This document shows, one piece after another, positions 1 to 7,073 of a stretch of DNA of 64,000 nt (position 1 is its first letter; every line of letters begins with the position of its first letter). A program made the position numbers and the translations under genes. This DNA is from Streptomyces sp. NBC_01428. Lineage in GTDB: Bacteria; Actinomycetota; Actinomycetes; Streptomycetales; Streptomycetaceae. The stretch spans positions 2,666,001 through 2,730,000 of the forward strand of contig NZ_CP109499.1 of assembly GCF_036231965.1 (NCBI RefSeq), written 5' to 3'. The notes under the pieces were generated by a model. The model did no database searches and was not told where the DNA came from. It worked only from the letters and a program-made list of their open reading frames with translations.

Positions 1-688
1 AGGACGCGCCGCCGTCGGGCGTCGGCCGTGACGTCGTGCCGCCGCCGCTTCCCGGTTCCCGCGAAGCGCCGCCGTCATCACCGGTGGACGGATCGGATCC
101 CTGAGGGGACCGCGGCGGCGACGAAGGCGAGGAGTCCGGCGACGGCGTCGTACCGGAGCCGGAACCGGAACCGCCCGACCCGGAGCTGTGCCCCTTGAAG
201 GCGTCGCCCACGGTCGTGCTCGTGCCGTCCCCGCTGAAACTCTTGCCCGAGACCAGTTCGTACGTGGTGATCCCCGTCATCGTGACGCCGAACACGAGAG
301 CGGTGGCGACCAGTGGCCGCTTCCAGCTTCTGACCCGGGCCCGGTAGACGGTGCCCTCGGTGAACTCCCCCGGCGTCCCGGCCGGCGCGGCCGCGGACAC
401 CTGCTGCGATCGCGGCCGCAGCTTCGGCTGCACCGTCACCTCGCGTATCTGCTCCCCGGTGCGCCTGAAGAAATGCTGGAAGAGCGTTCCCCCGCTGGTG
501 GCGACGACACTGACCAGACCGGCGCCCAGGATCGTCCCGTAGACGCCGAAATAGGACGCGAGTTTCGCGGCGACCACCGCGGCGACCGCACTTCCCGCCA
601 CCTGAGGGACGCTCAGGTCCAGCCTCTTCTTCCTCGGTTCCGTGTCGGCACCCGGCTCCTCGCCGCCGACACCCGGCTTCTCACGCAT
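1..688 (-). CDS. Hypothetical two-helix membrane protein, 3' end cut by window edge
   Basis: The frame is open from the ATG at 686-688 to the left edge of the window (at least 229 codons), so the C-terminus is missing. The N-terminus is charged (KPGVGGEE...EPRKKRLDL). Two hydrophobic segments follow, at about residues 33-60 (VAGSAVAAVVAAKLASYFG and the next stretch) and about 132-152 (PLVATALVFGVTMTGITTYE). A long Gly/Ser/Pro tail then begins near residue 165 with repeated SGSGS/PSPDSSPSS. The topology suggests a membrane anchor with a disordered extracytoplasmic tail. I do not recognise a family. It is divergent from sepH across 470 nt. The reading frame is clear from codon bias; the start is less sure because only a weak AAGG lies upstream. 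Confidence 0.75.
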   Translation of the reverse strand, partial: MREKPGVGGEEPGADTEPRKKRLDLSVPQVAGSAVAAVVAAKLASYFGVYGTILGAGLVSVVATSGGTLFQHFFRRTGEQIREVTVQPKLRPRSQQVSAAAPAGTPGEFTEGTVYRARVRSWKRPLVATALVFGVTMTGITTYELVSGKSFSGDGTSTTVGDAFKGHSSGSGGSGSGSGTTPSPDSSPSSPPRSPQGSDPSTGDDGGASREPGSGGGTTSRPTPDGGAS

Positions 689-1160
689 TCCCGGACCTTG
701 CCTGCCTTTCCCGTACTTGATCGACTGATCGCACGAGAAAGGGACGTACAGGCGAAACGATTAGTTCCGTTTCTGGCGATTCCGTGAAGTGCGCCACGTT
801 CCCGGACCCCGGATTCGCCCTCAGGGACGGCCAACTACCACCCCCCGCTCGAAGTTGGGCGGCGCGGCGATCCACGCGCGTGGCCCGAATGGAGTACTGT
901 TGCGAGCCCTGGGTCCGGACTCCCGCCAGGGTGTCCGGGGCCTTGCAGGACCGCCGGGAGGGGGCTCGTTGCACAGGGTGATGGAGTTCGTCACTTAGCG
1001 TTGCGAATAGGTAACCGTGCCATAACGGCAGCCTCGGGCCCGCGCCCGACACGCCGGGCAACTCGGCAAGGTTGTGGCAGGCTGAACCCGGGCAGGCCAC
1101 ACTCGACTAGCGGAAGCAGCGACGCACGTGACGTCGGCAGGCACCACCCGGGAGGTCCCC
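689..1160. other. Divergent intergenic region, no gene seen
   Basis: This 472-nt gap separates the truncated membrane protein gene (left, minus) from sepH (right, plus). Open frames here lack the local codon bias and have no ribosome binding site, so I do not call them. Both promoters must lie here, but I cannot place the hexamers with confidence. Confidence 0.5.
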
Positions 1161-2213
1161 ATGCCCGAACTGCGTGTCGTGGCCGTCTCTAACGACGGCA
1201 CACGGCTGGTGCTGAAGGCTGCGGACAGCACGGAGTACACGCTTCCGATTGACGAGCGTCTGCGCGCCGCGGTCCGCGGCGACCGTCCGCGCCTCGGCCA
1301 GATCGAGATCGAGGTGGAGAGCCATCTCCGCCCCCGAGACATTCAGGCGCGTATACGTGCCGGCGCCTCCGCGGAGGAGGTGGCCCAGCTCGCCGGAATC
1401 CCCGTCGACCGCGTCCGCCGCTTCGAGGGTCCCGTCCTGGCGGAGCGTGCCTTCATGGCCGAGCGAGCCAGGAAGACCCCCGTGCGCCGGCCCGGCGAGA
1501 ACGTCGGCCCCCAGCTCGGTGAGGCCGTTCAGGAACGGCTGACGATCCGGGGTGCCGAGAAGGACACCGTCCAGTGGGACTCGTGGCGCCGCGACGACGG
1601 CACCTGGGAAGTCATGCTGGTGTACCGCGTCGCGGGCGAGCCGCACGCGGCGAGCTGGACGTACGACCCGCCCCGGCGGCTCGTCCAGGCCGTCGACGAC
1701 GAGGCGCGCTCGCTGATCGGCGAGTCCGACGACCTCGCGGCACCCGAGCCGAGCTTCCCGTTCGTACCGCGGATCGCCCGGCTCCCCCGCGACCGTCCGC
1801 TGGACCGCGCGCTCGACCGGCAGATGGAGCGGCCGAGCCTGCCCCCGGCTCCTCCGGAGCCGGTCGAGGAGGCCGGCGAGCGGGACTCGCTCACCAGCCT
1901 CCTGGAGGCGGTGCCCAGCTTCCGCGGCGACATGGTGGTGCCCGAGCGCCCGGCGAACACCGAGCGTCCCGCCGCCGAGGAGCCTGTCACCGAGCCCGAG
2001 GAGGAGGAGCCCCCGGCTCCCGCCGCCTCGGCCGGCGCAGGGTCCGCCTACGCGGACGTCCTCATGCCCCGCTCGGTCGGCAGCCACCGCGACCGGCTCG
2101 TCGGCTCGACCGACCGCCAGGCCGAGGCCGACGGGGTCCGTCCGGGCCGCAGAGCGGCCGTCCCGAGCTGGGACGAGATCGTCTTCGGCACACGGCGGAA
2201 GAAGCAGGACTAG
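1161..2213 (+). CDS. sepH: SepH, cell division regulator (DUF3071)
   Basis: The 350-aa protein matches the SepH/DUF3071 family of actinobacteria. In Streptomyces SepH contributes to sporulation septation by binding and promoting assembly of FtsZ. The conserved N-terminal region (MPELRVVAVSNDGTRLVL... ERLRAAVRGDRPRLGQIEIE, residues 1-60) is followed by a helix-turn-helix-like segment (IQARIRAGASAEEVAQLAG, about 66-90). The C-terminal half is Pro/Glu/Ala-rich and probably disordered, ending in a basic patch (GRRAAVPSWDEIVFG). I chose ATG 1161 because GGAGG at 1151-1155 is well placed; in-frame codons upstream back to 1128 have no such site. It is monocistronic and is followed at once by a perfect hairpin terminator. 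Confidence 0.93.
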   Translation: MPELRVVAVSNDGTRLVLKAADSTEYTLPIDERLRAAVRGDRPRLGQIEIEVESHLRPRDIQARIRAGASAEEVAQLAGIPVDRVRRFEGPVLAERAFMAERARKTPVRRPGENVGPQLGEAVQERLTIRGAEKDTVQWDSWRRDDGTWEVMLVYRVAGEPHAASWTYDPPRRLVQAVDDEARSLIGESDDLAAPEPSFPFVPRIARLPRDRPLDRALDRQMERPSLPPAPPEPVEEAGERDSLTSLLEAVPSFRGDMVVPERPANTERPAAEEPVTEPEEEEPPAPAASAGAGSAYADVLMPRSVGSHRDRLVGSTDRQAEADGVRPGRRAAVPSWDEIVFGTRRKKQD

Positions 2214-2221
2214 TCACGTGC

Positions 2222-2266
2222 ACGTGGAAGGGGCCCGCACCGGATCGGTGCGGGCCCCTTCCACGT
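2222..2266 (+). terminator. 21-bp perfect hairpin terminator after sepH
   Basis: The arms at 2222-2242 and 2246-2266 are fully complementary (core GGGGCCCGCACCG / CGGTGCGGGCCCC) with a 3-nt loop, 9 nt after the sepH stop. There is no T-run, as is usual in Streptomyces. Being symmetrical, it may also act on transcription arriving from the rhodanese gene. Confidence 0.85.
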
Positions 2267-2433
2267 CCTCCTCGTGCCCGAGAGGCCACGCAGCCCGGAC
2301 GTCTTCGCGGAGAGCAGCGGACCGGGCCCCGTTACCCGCCCGATTCCGGGATTGCCAAGTCCCGCCGCCACAACGGGCCGGGGACCACCACGACCCGCCG
2401 TCGCTCCGGGCCCGGGTTCGCGAAGGCCCGCCG

Positions 2434-3261
2434 TTACTGCGGGTCGGGGCCCACGGCGACCGGGCGGGACTCGTCCTGGGACCACTCCGACCACGAACCC
2501 ACGTACAGCGCGGCGGGGATCCCGGCCACGGCGAGTGCCAGCACCTGGTGGGCGCCGGAGACACCGGAGCCGCAGTAGACGCCGACCTCGGCCCCGGGCG
2601 TCGCGCCCAGCGACGTGAATCGGTCGGCGAGCTCGGGAGCGGGCAGGAAGCGGCCGTCCTCCGTCACGTTCTCCGAGGTCGGCGCGGAGACGGCACCGGG
2701 AATGTGCCCGCCGACCCGGTCGATCGGCTCGACCTCGCCGCGGTAGCGCTCACCGGCGCGGGCGTCCAGCAGCAGCCCGGACCGGGCGAGCGCGGCCGCG
2801 GCGTCCGCGTCGAGCGACGGCCGTGCGCCGGGCGCCGGTACGAACGTCCCGGGCGCCGGCGCGGGGACCTCCGAGGACACCGGCCCGGTCCAGGCGGCGA
2901 ACCCGCCGTCAAGCACGCGTACCGACGGATGACCCGAATGGCCCAGCAGCCACCAGGCGCGCGCGGCGGCCCAGCCCTGCCCCCCGTCGTACACGACGAC
3001 GTCGCGGTTCCCGGAGACACCGGCGGCCCGCATGGCCGCGCCGAAGACCTCCGGGTCGGGCAGCGGATGACGCCCCGCGGCACCGGCCGGACCAGCGAGT
3101 TCGGAATCCAGGTCGACGAAGACGGCCCCCGGGATGTGCGCCTCCTCGTACGCGGAGCGCAGGTCGGGGCCGCCCAGCTGCCAGCGGACATCGAGGAGGA
3201 CCGGGGGGTTCGGTCCCGCGAGGTCGCTCGCGAGTTCGGATGCGGTGATGGTGGCGTTCAT
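2434..3261 (-). CDS. sseA: Thiosulfate/3-mercaptopyruvate sulfurtransferase (double rhodanese)
   Basis: The 275-aa protein has two rhodanese domains, of which the C-terminal one carries the catalytic cysteine loop CGSGVSGAH near residue 230. It transfers sulfane sulfur from thiosulfate or mercaptopyruvate to an acceptor such as cyanide or a thiol, in the cytoplasm. The N-terminal domain shows the family motifs LLDVRW and HIPGAVFVDLD, and ends with the non-catalytic VVYDGGQGWAAARAWW. The loop CGSGVSG resembles the mercaptopyruvate type (CG-S-GV) as much as the thiosulfate type, so the preferred donor is uncertain. I chose ATG 3261 because GAGG sits 9 nt before it; ATG 3270 (adding MVA) is the alternative. 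The next gene is divergent. Confidence 0.9.
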   Translation of the reverse strand: MNATITASELASDLAGPNPPVLLDVRWQLGGPDLRSAYEEAHIPGAVFVDLDSELAGPAGAAGRHPLPDPEVFGAAMRAAGVSGNRDVVVYDGGQGWAAARAWWLLGHSGHPSVRVLDGGFAAWTGPVSSEVPAPAPGTFVPAPGARPSLDADAAAALARSGLLLDARAGERYRGEVEPIDRVGGHIPGAVSAPTSENVTEDGRFLPAPELADRFTSLGATPGAEVGVYCGSGVSGAHQVLALAVAGIPAALYVGSWSEWSQDESRPVAVGPDPQ

Positions 3262-3585
3262 GGCCACCATCCTCGCGCACGGGGTGGCCGCGTCGCCAAG
3301 GTCCGGCTACTCTGCTCCGCCGGGCAGGTCCGGTCACCGCGTGTACGGGATCGGGCACATGCTGTACAACCGATGGACACCACGCGGCAATCGCTCCGAA
3401 ACGACGGGGCAACGGCAGTCCGGGCATCCTCCGGCCGTGTGCCGCCGAACGGCGGCGCGGCCAGGACGCGCGGCACGACCGGTGGTGCGAACATCGGGCA
3501 CGGGGCGTGCACGTACACGACTGAGTACGCGTGTTCGTAGGCGGAAGGTGACCGGCCACCGCGAGGGGCCGAGAAGAGAGTGACG
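3262..3585. other. Divergent intergenic region between rhodanese and VOC genes
   Basis: A 324-nt gap without a credible gene. It must hold both promoters. The only features I see are short AC/GT-rich stretches near 3345-3365 and 3505-3540 with TANNNT-like hexamers, which are not convincing enough to mark. Confidence 0.4.
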
Positions 3586-4389
3586 ATGACCGAGGCACGG
3601 GGGTCGGCCGGCCTGAACGGCACCACGCATGCTCGGCACGCGCCCGGCGCACCCTGCTGGGTGAGCCTGATGGTGCACGAGATGGCCGCGACCCAGGAGT
3701 TCTACGGAGAGTTGTTCGGCTGGGAGTTCCAGCCGGGCCCGCAGCAGCTCGGCCCCTACGCGCGGGCCATGCTCGACGGCCACGAGGTGGCCGGCATCGG
3801 CCAGTTGCCGCCCGACCGGCACCTGCCCATCGCCTGGACGCCGTACTTCGCTTCGGAGGACGCGGACCGGACGGCCGCGACGGTACGGCAGAGCGGCGGC
3901 ACCGTGGGCGTGGGCCCGCTCGACGCGGCGGAGGCCGGGCGCCTCGCGATCGCCTCCGACCCGTCCGGTGCCGTCTTCGGCATCTGGCAGGTCGCCGCCC
4001 ACCTCGGCACCGCGATCACCGGCGTGACGGGCACCCCGGCGTGGAACGAGCTCGTGACGCGGGACAGCGAGAGCGTCGTCAAGTTCTACCAGGGGGTCTT
4101 CGGGTACGAACTGGAGCCGACCGTCTCCGCCGACTTCGACTACGTGACGCTGCACATCGACGGGGCCCCGGTGGCCGGCGTCCACGGTGTCGGGAACGCC
4201 CTGCCGCGCGACCGCGGGCCGCACTGGCTGACGTACTTCGAGGCGGCCGACGTCGACGACACCGTCCGGCGGGTCGGGGAACTCGGCGGGCACCTTCTGA
4301 AGGCCGCCCACGACTCCCCGCACGGACGGGTGGCGACGGTGGCGGACCCCGAAGGGGCGATGTTCTCGTTGATCCATGCCGTCACGTGA
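3586..4389 (+). CDS. VOC-family (glyoxalase/bleomycin-resistance-like) two-domain protein
   Basis: The 267-aa protein contains two vicinal-oxygen-chelate domains. Domain 1 is at about residues 18-130 (CWVSLMVHEMAATQEFYGELFGW ... AIASDPSGAVFGIWQ) and domain 2 at about 140-265 (WNELVTRDSESVVKFYQGVFGYE ... VATVADPEGAMFSLIH). Such double-domain proteins in Streptomyces are often annotated as hydroxylases or glyoxalase-like; the substrate cannot be told. ATG 3586 follows GAAGAGAG; GTG 3580 two codons upstream is possible. It is a single gene, convergent with thymidine kinase. Confidence 0.85.
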   Translation: MTEARGSAGLNGTTHARHAPGAPCWVSLMVHEMAATQEFYGELFGWEFQPGPQQLGPYARAMLDGHEVAGIGQLPPDRHLPIAWTPYFASEDADRTAATVRQSGGTVGVGPLDAAEAGRLAIASDPSGAVFGIWQVAAHLGTAITGVTGTPAWNELVTRDSESVVKFYQGVFGYELEPTVSADFDYVTLHIDGAPVAGVHGVGNALPRDRGPHWLTYFEAADVDDTVRRVGELGGHLLKAAHDSPHGRVATVADPEGAMFSLIHAVT

Positions 4390-4431
4390 CGATCAATACC
4401 GTCATGTGATCCATGCGGGCGGCACGCGGGA

Positions 4432-5079
4432 TCAGACAGGGGCGATCGGCAGGACGTCCGGTGACAGTGCGCCCGCGTGAGCCGTGGCGGCCGTCATACG
4501 GCGACGGTGGTGCCGGCGGCACAGGACCTCGTAGCCGATGTTCTCCGGCTGGTTGACGTCACCGACGACGACCTGGGCGCCCTCGACCACCATCGCGCCG
4601 CCTATGGTGCGGGCGTTGTGCGTGGCGCGGGCTCCGCACCAGCACAGGGCCTCGACCTGGAGGACCTCGACCCGGTCGGCGAGTTCGACGAGTCGCTGGG
4701 AGCCGGGGAAGAGCTTGGAGCGGAAGTCGGTGGTGATGCCGAAGGCGAACACGTCGACGTCGAGGTCGTCCACCACGCGCGCCAGCTGGTCGATCTGCCC
4801 CGGGGCGAGGAACTGCGCCTCGTCCGCGATCACGTAGTCCGCCCGGCCGCCCTGGGAGAGGTGGTCGACGACGTAGGCGTACAGGTCCTGGTCGTCCGCC
4901 ACCTCGACCGCGTCGGTGACGAGGCCGAGGCGCGAGGAGAGCTTGCCCTCGCCCGCACGGTCGTCGCGCGTGAAGATCATGCCCTGCAGGCCCCGTGCCG
5001 AGCGGTTGTGCTCGATCTGGAGAGCCAGCGTGGACTTCCCGCAGTCCATCGTTCCGGAGAAGAACACCAGCTCGGGCAT
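4432..5079 (-). CDS. tdk: Thymidine kinase (type II)
   Basis: The 215-aa cytosolic salvage enzyme phosphorylates thymidine with ATP. It has the P-loop GTMDCGKST (residues 9-17), the Walker-B-like DEAQF (about 90), the lasso-region DVFAFGITTDFRSKLFPGS, and zinc-binding cysteines in CWCGARATHNAR and CRRHH. Length and motif order fit the bacterial/human TK1 class. It is the third gene of an operon with the DUF5998 protein and a phosphodiesterase, and starts 61 nt after the latter's stop. No strong Shine-Dalgarno is next to the ATG; AAAGG lies about 14 nt away. Confidence 0.95.
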   Translation of the reverse strand: MPELVFFSGTMDCGKSTLALQIEHNRSARGLQGMIFTRDDRAGEGKLSSRLGLVTDAVEVADDQDLYAYVVDHLSQGGRADYVIADEAQFLAPGQIDQLARVVDDLDVDVFAFGITTDFRSKLFPGSQRLVELADRVEVLQVEALCWCGARATHNARTIGGAMVVEGAQVVVGDVNQPENIGYEVLCRRHHRRRMTAATAHAGALSPDVLPIAPV

Positions 5080-5140
5080 GGGGAGTCGAGCACCTTTCGG
5101 CAGCGGGGCAGGGGGACGGGAACGGCGACCGGGACGGACG

Positions 5141-6328
5141 TCAGGAACGCACTTGCAGCAGCGGGACCAGCTGCTCGACGGGGGTCATCGAGCCGTGGTT
5201 GCCGACCATCGCCGACTCCTTGGGCTCCCGCTCGGACGCGATGATCAGGACGTCGTCCCGGGCGGCGGCGATGACATCACCGAGCCGGGCGTAGACCCGC
5301 TCGTCGACTCGCGGGCCGAACCAGCCCGCCGCGATCGCCTCGTCCCGGGACGCGATCCAGAACTGCTCGCCGAGGACCTCGCGCCAGCAGGTCAGCACGT
5401 CCGCCTGGGCGCCCGGGACCGCGTAGACGTGACGGGCGCGGCCCTCGCCGCCCAGCAGGGCCACGCCGGCGCGCAGCTCCCAGTCCTCGTCGAAGTCGAT
5501 GCGGTGCTGCTCGTCGAACGGGATGTCGATCATGCCGTGGTCGGCGGTGACATACAGCGCCGAGCGCGGCGGGAGCTGCTCCGCGAGGCGCTGGACGAGG
5601 CGGTCGACGTACATCAGCTGGCCGCGCCAGGGGTCGGAGTCGATGCCGAAACGGTGGCCCTTGCCGTCGACCTCGGCGTAGTACGTGTAGACCAAGGAGC
5701 GGTCGCCCGCGGCCAGTTGCTCGGCGGCGAGGTCCATGCGCTCCTCGCCGGACAGCCGTCCGTGGAACGTGCCGCCGCTCAGCGCGACCTTCGTCAGCGG
5801 CGTGTTCTGGAAGGTGGGCGAGGAGACCTGGGCGGTGTGCACGCCCGCGGCGTCGGCCAGCTGGAAGATCGTGGGGTGGGGCTGCCACGCGCGCGGGTCG
5901 GTCCACGGATTCCAGCGGAGCTGGTTCATCAGCTCGCCGGTCGCGGGGTTGCGTGCGGTGTAGCCCGGCAGGCCGTGCGCGCCCGGGGGCAGGCCGGTGC
6001 CGATGGAGGCGAGGGAGGTCGCGGTGGTGGCCGGGTAGCCCGCCGTGATCGGACGCCCCGTGCCACCGCGCGAGGAGGCGAGGAGCGAGGTCATGAAGGG
6101 GGCTTCGTCCGGGTGGGCCCGGAGCTGCTCCCAGCCGAGACCGTCGATCAGGAAGACGCAGTTGCGGTCGGCCGGGGTCAGTTCCGGTATGGCGGCGGTC
6201 ATGTCGGGCACGGACATGCCGGCGGCGAGCGTCGGCAGCACGTCGGCCAGGGAACCGGCGCCGTATTCGGGGACGGGCGCGGAGTCGACGGCGAGCGGTT
6301 CCGGGTGGTCCCAGGTGGGCAGGGCCAT
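5141..6328 (-). CDS. Alkaline-phosphatase-superfamily nucleotide pyrophosphatase/phosphodiesterase
   Basis: The 395-aa protein belongs to the type I nucleotide pyrophosphatase/phosphodiesterase group of the alkaline phosphatase superfamily. Metal-binding and nucleophile elements are visible: FLIDGLGW (first Asp), TAGYPATTATSLASIGTGLPPG with the nucleophile Thr, EVDGKGHRFG (Asp and His), VTADHGMID (ADHG) and a final GNHGSM. It probably hydrolyses phosphodiesters or nucleotide pyrophosphates. No signal peptide is visible. ATG 6328 overlaps the TGA of the upstream DUF5998 gene by 1 nt (TGATG), implying translational coupling. The same frame extends upstream without a start-linked ribosome site, so I do not use the longer form. 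Confidence 0.88.
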   Translation of the reverse strand: MALPTWDHPEPLAVDSAPVPEYGAGSLADVLPTLAAGMSVPDMTAAIPELTPADRNCVFLIDGLGWEQLRAHPDEAPFMTSLLASSRGGTGRPITAGYPATTATSLASIGTGLPPGAHGLPGYTARNPATGELMNQLRWNPWTDPRAWQPHPTIFQLADAAGVHTAQVSSPTFQNTPLTKVALSGGTFHGRLSGEERMDLAAEQLAAGDRSLVYTYYAEVDGKGHRFGIDSDPWRGQLMYVDRLVQRLAEQLPPRSALYVTADHGMIDIPFDEQHRIDFDEDWELRAGVALLGGEGRARHVYAVPGAQADVLTCWREVLGEQFWIASRDEAIAAGWFGPRVDERVYARLGDVIAAARDDVLIIASEREPKESAMVGNHGSMTPVEQLVPLLQVRS

Positions 6329-6915
6329 CAGCGGGTGACGTCCGCGGTCGCTTCGGAGAGGGACTGTGCGAAGGCGAGGGCCTGCTGCACGGTCTCGGGG
6401 CCGTCCCCCGCCTCGCTGACGCGCAGGCTGAGGTCGTCGGCCGTCGAGTTGCCCGTGTAGCCGTGGTCCGCCTCGCAGTTGGGGTCGCCGCAGGCGGCGG
6501 GCTCCAGGTCGATACGGCTGACGGCGCCCCATCCGATGGTCAGGACGACCTCACGGGGCAGCGTGCCCGGGGTGTACGACTCGGGGTTCGCGACGACGCG
6601 GCTGACGACGACGGACGAGATCCGGCCGAGCTTCACGGACTCGGTCGACGTCGTGGCGTAGGGGGTGGGAGACGTGGTGTCCGCGTTCTGCTCGTCGGTG
6701 TGGCTGACGATGAAGCGGTTGCCGGTGAGGACGAGCACGGTGACGTGGCGCCGCACCTCGTTCGCGTCGAACGTCGTCTCCTGATGGACCAGGTACGACC
6801 GGATGGTGTCGCCGCCGATCGCGGCCTCCACCGCCTCGGCCACGAGGGCCGGGTAGTAGCCGCTGCGCTCGATCGCCGCTCGCAGCCCCTGGGTCGTCGT
6901 ACTGGTCTTGGCCAT
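6328..6915 (-). CDS. DUF5998 family protein, first gene of the tdk operon
   Basis: A 195-aa soluble protein starting MAKTSTTTQGLRAAIERSGYYPALVAEAVEAAI, typical of the actinobacterial DUF5998 family of unknown function. It has a mixed alpha/beta pattern and the segment CGDPNCEADHGYTG (about 150-163), whose two Cys and His could bind a metal. ATG 6915 has AGGA 8 nt upstream. It heads the operon DUF5998 - phosphodiesterase - tdk, so a role in nucleotide metabolism is possible, but this is inference from position only. Confidence 0.85.
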   Translation of the reverse strand: MAKTSTTTQGLRAAIERSGYYPALVAEAVEAAIGGDTIRSYLVHQETTFDANEVRRHVTVLVLTGNRFIVSHTDEQNADTTSPTPYATTSTESVKLGRISSVVVSRVVANPESYTPGTLPREVVLTIGWGAVSRIDLEPAACGDPNCEADHGYTGNSTADDLSLRVSEAGDGPETVQQALAFAQSLSEATADVTR

Positions 6916-7073
6916 GACGTCCATCCTACGGGGGCCCACTGACTGCGAGGCACCGCTCGGGCGGGTCGGTCGTGGACGGGGCCCGTCGGATCCGGCCCGG
7001 GGACCGGGCGGCCGGGCCGCGCCGGGTCGGGCGTCACTCGGCCGGGTGGAGACCTGCCGGGCGGCCGCCGGAG

